A stretch of 64,000 nucleotides of DNA from contig NZ_FRBI01000011.1 in the NCBI RefSeq assembly GCF_900142575.1, positions 1-64,000 on the forward strand. Direction: 5' to 3'. Source of the DNA: Actinacidiphila paucisporea (GTDB lineage: Bacteria > Actinomycetota > Actinomycetes > Streptomycetales > Streptomycetaceae). The translations under genes and the position numbers were made by a program. Below are positions 50,256 through 58,481 of this stretch, in pieces. A model generated the notes under the pieces. That model worked only from the letters and a program-made list of their open reading frames with translations. It searched no databases and was not told the origin of the DNA. Each line of letters begins with the position of its first letter. The stretch's first letter is position 1.

Positions 50256-51086
50256 ATGCGGATCGACGCGCACCACCACCTGTGGGACCTCGCGCGGCGC
50301 CCGCAGCCCTGGCTGACCGGCGCCGCGCTCGACGCCATCGCCCGCACCTTCGCACTCGCCGAGCTGGAACCGCTGCTCGACGCGCACGGCATCGACGCGA
50401 CCGTGCTCGTGCAGTCCAGCTCGTCGCTGGACGAGACCCGAGAGCTGCTCGCCATCGCGGCCGGGTCCGGCGGCCGCGTCGCCGGCGTCGTCGGCTGGGC
50501 CGACCTCACCGACCCCGCCCTGGCCGACGTGCTGGCCTCGCTGAGCGGCCCGCTGGTCGGCATACGCCACCAGGTCCAGGACGAGCCCGACCCGTGGTGG
50601 CTGGCCCGCGCCGCTGTCCGCCGCGGCCTGGCCACGGTCGCCGCCGCCGGCCTCGCCTACGACCTGCTGGTCACCCCGCGCGAGCTGCCCGCGGCGCTGG
50701 AGACGGCGGCGGCGCTGCCCGAACTGCGCTTCGTGCTCGACCACGCGGCCAAGCCGCGGATCGCCTCCGGCGAGTGGGAGCCGTGGGCCGCGCAGCTCTC
50801 GCGGCTGGCGGCCCTGCCCAATGTCAGCTGCAAGCTGTCCGGGCTGGTGACCGAGGCCGTGTGGGCCGGCTGGGAGCCGGCCGACCTTCTGCCTTACGCG
50901 CGACACGTGCTCGATGCCTTCGGGCCGGCCCGGACGCTGTTCGGCTCCGACTGGCCCGTCTGCACGTTGGCCGCGTCCTACGACGCCGTGGTCGCTCTCG
51001 CGGAGGAAGCCGCCGCCGGCCTCTCCCCGGCCGAGTCCGCCGCCGTCTTCGGCGACACCGCCGCCCGCATCTACGCCTTGACCTGA
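50256..51086 (+). CDS. Amidohydrolase, probable L-fuconolactonase
   Basis: 276 residues, amidohydrolase-2 family like the L-fucono-1,5-lactonases of the cog3618 group. The metal site begins with RIDAHHHLWDLA (HxH). LVGIRHQVQDEPDPWWLARA and FVLDHAAKPRI provide the substrate-site residues, and FGSDWPVC carries the late Asp. It hydrolyses the lactone formed by the preceding dehydrogenase to the acid used by the dehydratase at the head of the cluster. It starts three bases after the previous stop. Confidence 0.87.
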   Translation: MRIDAHHHLWDLARRPQPWLTGAALDAIARTFALAELEPLLDAHGIDATVLVQSSSSLDETRELLAIAAGSGGRVAGVVGWADLTDPALADVLASLSGPLVGIRHQVQDEPDPWWLARAAVRRGLATVAAAGLAYDLLVTPRELPAALETAAALPELRFVLDHAAKPRIASGEWEPWAAQLSRLAALPNVSCKLSGLVTEAVWAGWEPADLLPYARHVLDAFGPARTLFGSDWPVCTLAASYDAVVALAEEAAAGLSPAESAAVFGDTAARIYALT

Positions 51087-51124
51087 CCCCTCACACCCGA
51101 GGCCCGGCCCCTTGCGGTGCGCTG

Positions 51125-51285
51125 CTTCCCGCAACCACGGCGGTGGGAAAGGCCATCGCCTGCCGGAAGGGGCAGGTTCTCGGGGGCGCGGGGAACTGCG
51201 CGACAAGCCAGGACGGTCGGAAAGGGGGCCGCCCACCGCAAGGGCGACCCCTCAGGGGCGCTGGGCGCGCAGCCCAGGGGGCGGG
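51125..51285. repeat. Dispersed actinomycete intergenic repeat, copy 2
   Basis: Holds GGGGCGCGGGGAACTGCGCG followed by ACAAGCCAGGAC, then GGGGGCCGCCCACCGCAAGG and a GGGCGCGCAGCCCAGG end. The same modules in the same order occur at 23.1-23.3 kb. It fills the gap between the convergent lactonase and GntR genes, so it may double as a terminator. Confidence 0.65.
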
Positions 51286-51287
51286 GG

Positions 51288-51959
51288 CTACAGGGTCGAG
51301 CGGAGCCACTGCTCCACGCTCGCGACGTGGACCGTGGCCCAGGAGCGGGCCGCCTCGGCGTCGCGGTCCCGGAGCGCGCCCAGAATCGCCCGATGCTCAT
51401 GGAGCGTCCGCGACACCGCGTCCTCCTGGGTGAGGCCGCGCCAGACGCGGGCGCGGGTGGTGGGGCCGGAGAGGCCGTCGAGGAGGGAGCACAGGACGGA
51501 GTTGCCCGAGCCCTGGACGATGCCGCGGTGGAATTCCAGGTCGGAGGCGACCAGCTCCTCCACGGACGGCTCCGGCCCCAGCGCGTCGAGCTTGCCCTGC
51601 AGGACGTCGAGCTCCTCCGCGGGGATGCGCAGCGCCGCCATCGCGGTGGCGGCAGGTTCCAGGATGCGCCGCACCGCCAGGAATTCCAGCACCGTGTCGT
51701 CGCGGTGGAAGTCCACCACGAAGCTGAGCGCTTCGAGCAGCAGCTGCGGGTCGAGGCTGGTGACGTACGTGCCGTCGCCCTGGCGGACGTCGAGGATCCG
51801 GATCAGCGACAGGGCGCGCACGGCCTCGCGCAGCGAGTTGCGGGACAGGCCGAGTTCGGCCGCCAGCTCGCTCTCCTTGGGGAGCCGGTCGCCCGGCCGC
51901 AGGGCTCCGGAGACGATCATCTCCTTGATCTTCTCAATGGCCTCGTCGGTGACCGCCAT
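51288..51959 (-). CDS. FadR-subfamily GntR transcriptional regulator, likely repressor of the fucose-type operon
   Basis: 223 residues. N-terminal winged helix-turn-helix (MIVSGALRPGDRLPKESELA, AELGLSRNSLREAVRALSLI, VRQGDGTYV) and a C-terminal FCD ligand domain with the Asp/His metal pattern (SDLEFHRGIVQGSGN, LHEHRAILGALRDRD). FadR-type regulators usually bind a pathway acid; here fuconate or a keto-deoxy acid is plausible. GGGGAGGG precedes the ATG. The gene is convergent with the lactonase. The 13-base motif found upstream of it and of the operon supports autoregulation and operon control. Confidence 0.88.
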   Translation of the reverse strand: MAVTDEAIEKIKEMIVSGALRPGDRLPKESELAAELGLSRNSLREAVRALSLIRILDVRQGDGTYVTSLDPQLLLEALSFVVDFHRDDTVLEFLAVRRILEPAATAMAALRIPAEELDVLQGKLDALGPEPSVEELVASDLEFHRGIVQGSGNSVLCSLLDGLSGPTTRARVWRGLTQEDAVSRTLHEHRAILGALRDRDAEAARSWATVHVASVEQWLRSTL

Positions 51960-52000
51960 CGCGCCCTCCCCTTGCTCCGGTCCCGCAGCGCCGCCAGACC

Positions 52001-52013
52001 TCCGATGTATAGC
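52001..52013 (-). promoter_or_regulatory. Second copy of the 13-base operator motif, upstream of the GntR gene
   Basis: On the minus strand this reads GCTATACATCGGA, identical to 43238-43250. It lies 41-54 bases before the regulator start codon, almost the same distance and the same orientation as the copy in front of the operon. Confidence 0.65.
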
Positions 52014-52058
52014 CTCATTATGTGCCCGGGGAGCCCGATCACCTAACGAAACGGGAAT

Positions 52059-52856
52059 TCAGCGGCCGGCGTACCTGCCGGGTGGCGACCCGACCGCGGC
52101 GGTGAAGTCCCGTGTCAGATGCGCCTGATCGGCGTAGCCGAGGTCCGCGGCGAGGACGGCCCAGTCGACGCCGGCCCCCTCGTCGGCCCGGGCGGCGGCC
52201 TCGTGCAGCCGCGCCCGCCGCAGCACCCACTTGGGCGAGGCGCCGACGTATTCGGCGAAGAGCCGCTGGAGCCGGCGTACCGGCATGCCCAGCTCGCGGG
52301 CCAGCTCGTCGACCCTGAAGAGCTGCGGGCGGGCGGTGATCGTCTCGACCAGTTCGGCGACCTCGGCGACCTGCGGGTCGGGGGGCAGGCCGGGCAGCAG
52401 AGCGAGCAGGAAGCGGTCGGCGTGCGCGGCCATCTCCGGCAGGTCGTCCAGCGCCAGGATCCGCCGGCCCGCCTCGGCGACCGCGGGCCCGAAGACGTCA
52501 GCGGCGGGCACCGCGCGGTCGGCCAGGGCGGCGACCGGGCCGTGCGCGAAGGGCCGGAAGGCCCCGGGCCGGAATTTCACCCCGAGGACCTGCCCGGCAC
52601 CTTCCAGGCGCCGCACGAACACCTCGCGCTGCACCCCGTAGACCAGCGGTTCCGGTGGCTCGAAGACCAGGTGCACGTTCGGGTGCGCGAGCACCTTCTG
52701 CTCGTACGGGTCGCGGCCGCGCAGGTCCCAGCGGGGGTTCCAGTAGTAGTCGACCAGGGCGGCGAGGCCTGGCGCCGGGGCGTGCTGCCGTACGTCGAGG
52801 AATCCCGCCGCCCGGTCCGGCCGCAGCACCCCGCGGCCCAAGCCGTGCCTGCTCAT
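52059..52856 (-). CDS. AraC-family transcriptional regulator
   Basis: 265 residues. An N-terminal DUF6597-type domain (APGLAALVDYYWNPRWDLRG, LGVKFRPGAFRPF) is followed by two C-terminal AraC helix-turn-helix units (VDELARELGMPVRRLQRLFA, VLAADLGYADQAHLTRDFTA, GSPPGRYAGR). The ATG at 52856 has TAGGCT (52863-52868) six bases upstream, TTGAAC further up and no ribosome site, so it is probably leaderless. It is divergent from the DinB-like gene over 68 bases; the two promoters nearly abut. Confidence 0.9.
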   Translation of the reverse strand: MSRHGLGRGVLRPDRAAGFLDVRQHAPAPGLAALVDYYWNPRWDLRGRDPYEQKVLAHPNVHLVFEPPEPLVYGVQREVFVRRLEGAGQVLGVKFRPGAFRPFAHGPVAALADRAVPAADVFGPAVAEAGRRILALDDLPEMAAHADRFLLALLPGLPPDPQVAEVAELVETITARPQLFRVDELARELGMPVRRLQRLFAEYVGASPKWVLRRARLHEAAARADEGAGVDWAVLAADLGYADQAHLTRDFTAAVGSPPGRYAGR

Positions 52857-52924
52857 GGGCCCAGCCTATGCGGTGTCGCGTTTGTTCAAGACGGGCCCGC
52901 GAGGCGCTGCGTAACGTCGCGGGC

Positions 52925-53488
52925 ATGAACTTCCACGCAGAGATCGCCGACAGCGCGCGGGAGGCGGCCCGTATCACCGCCGGGGTCGGCCCGGACCGGC
53001 TCACCGGGCCCACCCCGTGCCCCGACTACGACGTCCGCGCCCTGGTCAACCACCTGGTCGCCTACACCGGTATCGGCATGGAGCTGCGGGCCAGGCGCGA
53101 GCCGCACCCCGACGACCTCGCCACCCGGGACTTCACCGCGGATCCGCAGTGGGCGGCGCACTATGCCGAACAGCTGGACCGGTCGGTGGCCGCCTGGGCG
53201 GACCCGGCCGTCTGGGAGGGCGAGATCAACTCCGTGCCGGCCGAGGGCATGGCCGCCATGCTGTTCCTCGAACTGTGCCTGCACGGCTGGGACCTGGCCA
53301 AGGCCACCGGGCAGGACTACCGCGTCGCCGACGCCACCGCGCGGCGGCTGCTGGCCGCGGTGCGCGAGAACGCGCAGATGTACCGCGACTACAAGGGCTT
53401 CGGCGAGCCGGTGGAGGTGCCAGCGGGCGCGGGCGACCTGGAAACCGCTGTCGCCCTGTCGGGCCGCGACCCATACTGGGCCGGATGA
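52925..53488 (+). CDS. TIGR03086-family DinB/mycothiol-dependent-isomerase-like metal-binding protein
   Basis: 187 residues. Four-helix DinB-like fold with metal-binding histidines: TPCPDYDVRALVNHLVAYTG (first His) and LELCLHGWDLAKATGQ (HGWDLA motif). The family is related to mycothiol-dependent maleylpyruvate isomerase, which fits an mshC-positive organism, although no function is proven. The ATG at 52925 lies seven bases after TAACGT (52912-52917) with no ribosome site, another likely leaderless start. Its stop overlaps the next start by ATGA. Confidence 0.85.
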   Translation: MNFHAEIADSAREAARITAGVGPDRLTGPTPCPDYDVRALVNHLVAYTGIGMELRARREPHPDDLATRDFTADPQWAAHYAEQLDRSVAAWADPAVWEGEINSVPAEGMAAMLFLELCLHGWDLAKATGQDYRVADATARRLLAAVRENAQMYRDYKGFGEPVEVPAGAGDLETAVALSGRDPYWAG

Positions 53489-54243
53489 TCCAACACCGTC
53501 TCATCTCCCGGGTGCGGGAGGTGTGCCGCGCGGACCCCGGGGTCCGCGCGGCCCTGATGTACGGCTCGTTCGCGGCCGGGCAGGGCGACGAGCACAGCGA
53601 CGTCGAGTTCTGGCTGTTCTTCGACCCGGCGGCCCGTGCCGCGCTCGCCCCGGCCGCCTGGTGCGCGAAGGTCGCCCCGGTGAACCTGGTGGTGCGCAAC
53701 GAGTTCGGGACCCATGTCGCCTTCTTCCCCGGCCCGGTGCGCGGCGAGTTCCACTTCGCCACCACCGACGACATCGGCTCGGTCGCCGGCTGGCCGGCCC
53801 GCGGCGCCGCCGTCGAGGCGATGGTGGTGGTCGACAGGGACGGCCGCCTCACCCCGGTGCTCGCCGCGCTGCCCGAGCACGCGGCGGTCCCCGGCGACCC
53901 GGAGGAGATCGCCGACCTGTGCGGCAGGTTCGCCAACTGGCTGGTGCTCGCCCTGCACGTGACGGCCCGCGGCGAGCGCCTGCGGGCGCAGGACGCCCTG
54001 GGGCACGCCGCCCGCCACCTGTTGTGGATGGCCAGGCTCGCCGAGCGGAGCACCGCCCACTGGCTGACTCCGTCCCGCGGCGCCGAGGCCGAACTGCCGG
54101 CCCGTACGGTCGCGGCCGTGGCCGAGTCCTCCCCGGCGGCGCTGTGGCGCGAGGGCCGCGAGCGCTGGCTGGCCCTGCTGGCCGCGACCGGCGGCGAACC
54201 GCCGGCCGCGCTCTTCGCCGAGCTGGACCGGCTGACGGCGTAG
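53485..54243 (+). CDS. Nucleotidyltransferase resembling lincosamide nucleotidyltransferases (Lnu-like)
   Basis: 252 residues. The Pol-beta-type active site is MYGSFAAGQGDEHSDVEFWL, with the GS pair and the D-x-E metal ligands. The rest (VNLVVRNEFGTHVAFFPGPV, RGEFHFATTDDI, HAARHLLWMARLAERSTAHW) follows the Lnu(B/F)-like layout. It could adenylylate an antibiotic or another small molecule; resistance cannot be inferred from sequence. Start and stop overlap by ATGA with the DinB-like gene, so the two proteins are translationally coupled, which may be a functional clue. Confidence 0.8.
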   Translation: MIQHRLISRVREVCRADPGVRAALMYGSFAAGQGDEHSDVEFWLFFDPAARAALAPAAWCAKVAPVNLVVRNEFGTHVAFFPGPVRGEFHFATTDDIGSVAGWPARGAAVEAMVVVDRDGRLTPVLAALPEHAAVPGDPEEIADLCGRFANWLVLALHVTARGERLRAQDALGHAARHLLWMARLAERSTAHWLTPSRGAEAELPARTVAAVAESSPAALWREGRERWLALLAATGGEPPAALFAELDRLTA

Positions 54244-54254
54244 CCCGCGGGCCG

Positions 54255-55865
54255 TCAGTCGCGTACGGCCAGCAGCCGCTCGACCCGCGCCCGTATCTCC
54301 GGGGTGTCCAGGCCGCGGATCGTGAGCGTCGTACGGCGCCGCAGGACGTCGTCCACGTCCTGCGCCCACTCGTGGTCGCGCGCGTAGACGACCTGCGCCC
54401 AGATCTCCGGCGCGTCCGGGTGGATACGGCCGGCCAGCTCCGGGTCCTCGGCGGCCAGCCGGGCGATGTCGAAGGCCAGCGAGCCGTAGTGCCCCGCCAG
54501 GTGCCTGGCGGTGTCGGGCGCCATCCGCGGGCCCGGCACGCCGGCGTCGGCCTGCAGGCGGTGGGCGACCGCGCCCCGGCTGGCGAAACCGGGCAGCGGT
54601 GCCCGGCGCGGCAGCGACGACATCGGCTCCATGTCGTCGGCCAGCGGCCGTCCCGGCAGCTCCGCCAGCTTGTTCATCACCGTGCGGCCGATGTGCCGGA
54701 AGGTCGTCCACTTGCCGCCCGCGACCGACAGCATCCCGCCGCGGCCCTCGGTGACCACCGTCTCGCGCTTGGCCTTCGCGGTGTCGCCGGGGCCGCCGGG
54801 CAGCACCCGCAGCCCGGCGAAGGCGTACGTGATCAGGTCCCTGGACAGCTGCTGGTCGCGGACCGAGAAGGCGGCCTCGTCCAGGATCTGCGCGGTGTCC
54901 GCCTCGGTGACCCGCACGTCGGCCGGGTCGCCCTCGTACACCTCGTCGGTGGTGCCCAGCAGCAGCATGTCCTCCCACGGCAGGGCGAAGGTGATGCGGT
55001 ACTTGTCGATCGGGGTGGCCAGCGCCGCCCGCCAGGGCGCGGTGCGGCGCAGCACCAGGTGGGCGCCCTTGGACAGCCGGATCGACGGGTCGGCCGCCTG
55101 GTCCTCCATCCGCCGCAGCCGGTCCACCCAGGGCCCGGTGGCGTTGAGCACCAGCCGGGCGTCGACCCCGAATTCCGTGCCGTCGGTCCGGTCCCGCACC
55201 TCGGCCCCGGTGACCCGGCCGCGGGTGAAGCGCAGCCCGGTGACCTCGGCGTGGTTGAGCACGGTCGCGCCCGCCTCCACCGCTGCCCTGACCGTCATCA
55301 GGGCCATCCGGGCGTCGTTCATCTGCCCGTCCTCGTAGACCGCGACCGCCCGCAGGTCCTCCGTGCGCAGCTCGGGTACGTCGCGGGCGGCCTTCGAGGG
55401 GCTGATCACATGGCCGACGCCGTCCCTGAAGGCGGACAGCGCCGAGTACGCGAACACCCCCGCGCCGAGCTTGGCGGCGCCGTGCGGGCCGCCCTTGTAG
55501 ACCGGCAGGTAGAAGGTCAGCGGATTGGCCAGGTGCGGCGCCACGTCCCGGGACACCGCGCGCCGCTCCAGGTGGTTCTCGGCGACCAGCCGCACCGCGC
55601 CGGTCTGCAGGTAGCGCAGACCGCCGTGCAGCAGCTTGGAGGACGCCGAGGAGGTGGCGCCGGCGAAGTCGCCGGCGTCCACCATCGCCACCCGCAGACC
55701 CGACTGCGCGGCGTGCCAGGCGGTGGTGATGCCCAGGATCCCGCCGCCGATCACCAGCAGGTCGTACGTGGCACGCCCGAGCTCGTCCCGGGTCTCGGCC
55801 CGGCCGGGGTTGGCGCCGGCAGTCGGATGCGTCCCCGGTGCGGGGGCGCTCTGCGGAGTGGTCAT
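54255..55865 (-). CDS. glpD: Glycerol-3-phosphate dehydrogenase (FAD, aerobic type)
   Basis: Oxidises sn-glycerol-3-phosphate to dihydroxyacetone phosphate at the membrane. 536 residues. The FAD motif YDLLVIGGGILGITTAWHAA is near residue 33. ATSSASSKLLHGGLRYL is the family's substrate/FAD signature, and VLNATGPWVDRLRRM, GGKWTTFRHIGRTVMNKLAE and a C-terminal DAPEIWAQVVYARDHEWAQD block follow. The ATG at 55865 has GAGGGA three bases upstream. It is the last gene of the glpF-glpK-glpD operon and begins 15 bases after glpK. Confidence 0.95.
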   Translation of the reverse strand: MTTPQSAPAPGTHPTAGANPGRAETRDELGRATYDLLVIGGGILGITTAWHAAQSGLRVAMVDAGDFAGATSSASSKLLHGGLRYLQTGAVRLVAENHLERRAVSRDVAPHLANPLTFYLPVYKGGPHGAAKLGAGVFAYSALSAFRDGVGHVISPSKAARDVPELRTEDLRAVAVYEDGQMNDARMALMTVRAAVEAGATVLNHAEVTGLRFTRGRVTGAEVRDRTDGTEFGVDARLVLNATGPWVDRLRRMEDQAADPSIRLSKGAHLVLRRTAPWRAALATPIDKYRITFALPWEDMLLLGTTDEVYEGDPADVRVTEADTAQILDEAAFSVRDQQLSRDLITYAFAGLRVLPGGPGDTAKAKRETVVTEGRGGMLSVAGGKWTTFRHIGRTVMNKLAELPGRPLADDMEPMSSLPRRAPLPGFASRGAVAHRLQADAGVPGPRMAPDTARHLAGHYGSLAFDIARLAAEDPELAGRIHPDAPEIWAQVVYARDHEWAQDVDDVLRRRTTLTIRGLDTPEIRARVERLLAVRD

Positions 55866-55880
55866 GGTTCCCTCGACCCT

Positions 55881-57437
55881 TCAGTCCTGCTCGTCGTCCA
55901 GCCAGCCCATGGTCGCCTGCACGGCCTTGAGCCACTGCTTGTATTCCTTGTCGCGCTCGCCGGCGTCCATCTGCGGGGTCCACTCGGCGGCGCGCTTCCA
56001 GTTGGCCCGCAGCGCCTCGGTGTCCGGCCAGAAGCCGATCGCCAGCCCCGCCGCGTAGGCCGCGCCCAGACAGGTGGTCTCGGCGACCATCGGGCGCACC
56101 ACGGGCACGTCGAGGAAGTCGGAGAGGGTCTGCATGAGCAGGTTGTTGGACGTCATGCCGCCGTCCACCTTCAAGGTGGTGACCTCGGTGCTGGAGTCCT
56201 TGAACATCGCGTCGGCGATCTCCCTGGTCTGCCAGGCGGTCGCCTCCAGCACGGCCCGGGCGATGTGCGCCTTGGTCACGTACCTGGTCAGACCGGCGAT
56301 CACCCCGCGCGCGTCGGAGCGCCAGTAGGGGGCGAACAGGCCGGAGAAGGCCGGTACGAAGTAGGCGCCGCCGTTGTCCTCCACGGAGGAGGCCAGCGTC
56401 TCGATCTCGGCGGCGGTGCTGATCAGGCCCATCTGGTCCCGCATCCACTGCACCAGCGCGCCGGTGACCGCGATGGAGCCTTCGAGGGCGTAGACCGGCT
56501 TGGCGTCGCCGATCCGGTAGCCGACGGTGGTGATCAGGCCCGCGTAGGAGTTCACCGGGGTCTCACCGGTGTTCATCAGCATGAACGTGCCGGTGCCGTA
56601 GGTGGACTTCGCCTCGCCCACGGCGAAGCAGGTCTGTCCGAACAGCGCGGCCTGCTGGTCGCCGAGCGCGGAGGCCACCGGGACGGCGTCCAGGCCGCCG
56701 ATGTCGGTGGTGCCGTAGACCTCGGATGACGACCTGATCTCGGGCAGGACGGACATCGGGACGCCGATGGAGTCGCAGATCTTCGCGTCCCACTGGAGGG
56801 TCTTGAGGTCCATCAGCAGGGTCCGGGAGGCGTTGGTGACGTCGGTGACATGCTTGCCGCCGTCGACGCCGCCGGTGAGGTTCCAGATCACCCAGGAGTC
56901 CATGGTGCCGAACAGGATCTCGCCGCGCTCGGCGCGCTCCCGCAGCCCGTCGACGTTGTCGAGGAGCCAGCGGACCTTGGGCCCGGCGAAGTACGACGCC
57001 AGCGGCAGTCCGGTCTGCCGCCGGAAGCGGTCCTGGCCGACGTTGCGGCCCAGCTCCCTGCACAGCGCGTCGGTGCGGGTGTCCTGCCAGACCAGCGCGT
57101 TGTGCACCGGCTCGCCGGTGTTCTTGTCCCACAGCATCGTGGTCTCGCGCTGGTTGGTGATGCCGATGGCCTTGACGTCGGACGGGGTGAAGCCGGCGAT
57201 GTCCTGGCCGGCCTTGGTGATGGCGCCGGCGACCACCTCCTGGACGTTCGTCCAGATCTCGGCGGCGTCGTGTTCGACCCAGCCCGGCTTCGGGAAGATC
57301 TGCTCGTGCTCCTTCTGGTCGACGGCGACGATCCGGCCGTCGCGGTCGAAGATGATGCAGCGGCTCGATGTGGTGCCCTGGTCGATCGCCGCGATGAAGG
57401 GTCCCGTGCCGTGGCTGCTGGTGGGCGTGTCGGTCAT
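55881..57437 (-). CDS. glpK: Glycerol kinase
   Basis: Phosphorylates glycerol imported by GlpF. 518 residues, FGGY kinase. Key segments are [19 protein letters not shown] (ATP phosphate 1), [42 protein letters not shown], and the [20 protein letters not shown] adenosine region. The ATG at 57437 ([10 protein letters not shown]) has GAGGAG seven bases upstream; the frame stays open further upstream through the aquaporin gene but that reading is spurious. It lies between glpF (62-base gap) and glpD. Confidence 0.96.
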   Translation of the reverse strand: MTDTPTSSHGTGPFIAAIDQGTTSSRCIIFDRDGRIVAVDQKEHEQIFPKPGWVEHDAAEIWTNVQEVVAGAITKAGQDIAGFTPSDVKAIGITNQRETTMLWDKNTGEPVHNALVWQDTRTDALCRELGRNVGQDRFRRQTGLPLASYFAGPKVRWLLDNVDGLRERAERGEILFGTMDSWVIWNLTGGVDGGKHVTDVTNASRTLLMDLKTLQWDAKICDSIGVPMSVLPEIRSSSEVYGTTDIGGLDAVPVASALGDQQAALFGQTCFAVGEAKSTYGTGTFMLMNTGETPVNSYAGLITTVGYRIGDAKPVYALEGSIAVTGALVQWMRDQMGLISTAAEIETLASSVEDNGGAYFVPAFSGLFAPYWRSDARGVIAGLTRYVTKAHIARAVLEATAWQTREIADAMFKDSSTEVTTLKVDGGMTSNNLLMQTLSDFLDVPVVRPMVAETTCLGAAYAAGLAIGFWPDTEALRANWKRAAEWTPQMDAGERDKEYKQWLKAVQATMGWLDDEQD

Positions 57438-57499
57438 GGTGTGCTCCTCGTCGGGTCTGCGCTCGGTGGTCCGGCTGACGACAGTGGTCCCGTACGGCT

Positions 57500-58288
57500 C
57501 TATGTGAACGCGAGCCGGTAAAGTCCGCCCGCGATAGCTGCGCCGGCCAGCGGGCCGACGACCGGGATCCACGCGTAGCCCCAGTCGGAGCCGCCCTTGT
57601 TCGGCAGCGGCAGCAGGCTGTGCACGATCCGCGGGCCGAGATCCCGGAACGGGTTGATCGCGTAGCCGGTGGGCCCTCCGAGTGACAGGCCGAGTCCGAC
57701 CACGATCAGCGCGGTGAGCAGGATGCCCATTCCATTCTCCGCCAGTCCGGCCGTCATGCCCTGCGTGAGGATGAAGAGCACCAGGACCGCGGTGGCGATG
57801 GCCTCGGTGAGCAGGTTCTGCAGCGGGTTGCGGATCTCCGGGCCGGTGGCGAAGACCCCGAGCACCGGGCCGCCGGGCTGGGCCTTGTTCCCGGTCGTGG
57901 GGCCCGCCGGGTCCGCGTCGAGGCCCGCGAGGACCTCCGGGTCGGTCAGATGGGCCTGGAACTGCCCCAGGTAGGCCACCCAGACCAGAAAAGCGCCGAT
58001 CAATGCGCCGATCAGCTGACCGAGCAGGTAGTACGGCACCTTCGACCACTCGCCGGTCTTGATCGCGACACCGAGCGTGACCGCGGGGTTCAGATGGCCG
58101 CCGGAGTAGCCGTTGGCGATGTAGGCGCCGCCCAGGACGCCGAATCCCCAGCCGAAGGTGATCGCCAGCCAACCGGCGTCCCTGGCCTTGGACCGTTTGA
58201 GTGTCACGGCGGCGCAGACGCCGCCGCCGAGCAGGATGAGGACGGCGGTACCGAAGATCTCGCCGATGACGATATGGCCGTTGGACAC
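57500..58288 (-). CDS. glpF: Glycerol uptake facilitator (aquaglyceroporin) with NPF second motif
   Basis: 262 residues, six-helix MIP channel. The first half-helix motif is normal ([11 protein letters not shown]). The second, expected as NPA, reads [13 protein letters not shown] with Phe in place of Ala. The other hallmarks ([49 protein letters not shown]) are present. The GTG at 58288 has AAGGGAG six bases upstream; earlier in-frame residues are low-complexity. It is the first gene of the glycerol operon, with a candidate GylR operator in front. Confidence 0.93.
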   Translation of the reverse strand: MSNGHIVIGEIFGTAVLILLGGGVCAAVTLKRSKARDAGWLAITFGWGFGVLGGAYIANGYSGGHLNPAVTLGVAIKTGEWSKVPYYLLGQLIGALIGAFLVWVAYLGQFQAHLTDPEVLAGLDADPAGPTTGNKAQPGGPVLGVFATGPEIRNPLQNLLTEAIATAVLVLFILTQGMTAGLAENGMGILLTALIVVGLGLSLGGPTGYAINPFRDLGPRIVHSLLPLPNKGGSDWGYAWIPVVGPLAGAAIAGGLYRLAFT

Positions 58289-58319
58289 AGCGACTCCCTT
58301 GTCACAATCCGTCCGGTGT

Positions 58320-58332
58320 TCGACATTGTCGA
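58320..58332. promoter_or_regulatory. Candidate GylR operator upstream of glpF
   Basis: TCGACATTGTCGA, a near-palindrome, lies 32 bases before the glpF start codon. The same motif with one change (TCGGCATTGTCGA) lies before gylR, as expected for an autoregulated IclR-family regulator. Confidence 0.6.
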
Positions 58333-58389
58333 TCGCAGGACGAGAGTGTTCTCCCCTTGGGTTGCGCAGGTCAAGAGGGATGTGACCCA

Positions 58390-58419
58390 TTCCTCGCCAT
58401 TCCTCGCCGTTCCTCGCCC
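58390..58419. repeat. Three tandem TTCCTCGCC decamers
   Basis: TTCCTCGCCA, TTCCTCGCCG and TTCCTCGCCC in direct succession, about 100-130 bases upstream of glpF. It may be a slippage product or an extra regulatory site. Confidence 0.7.
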
Positions 58420-58481
58420 GAGGCGGGGCAGCCGGCACTGCCGGCCGGGCAGGAAGAGGCGGCAAGCGGGAAGGAGCGGGG

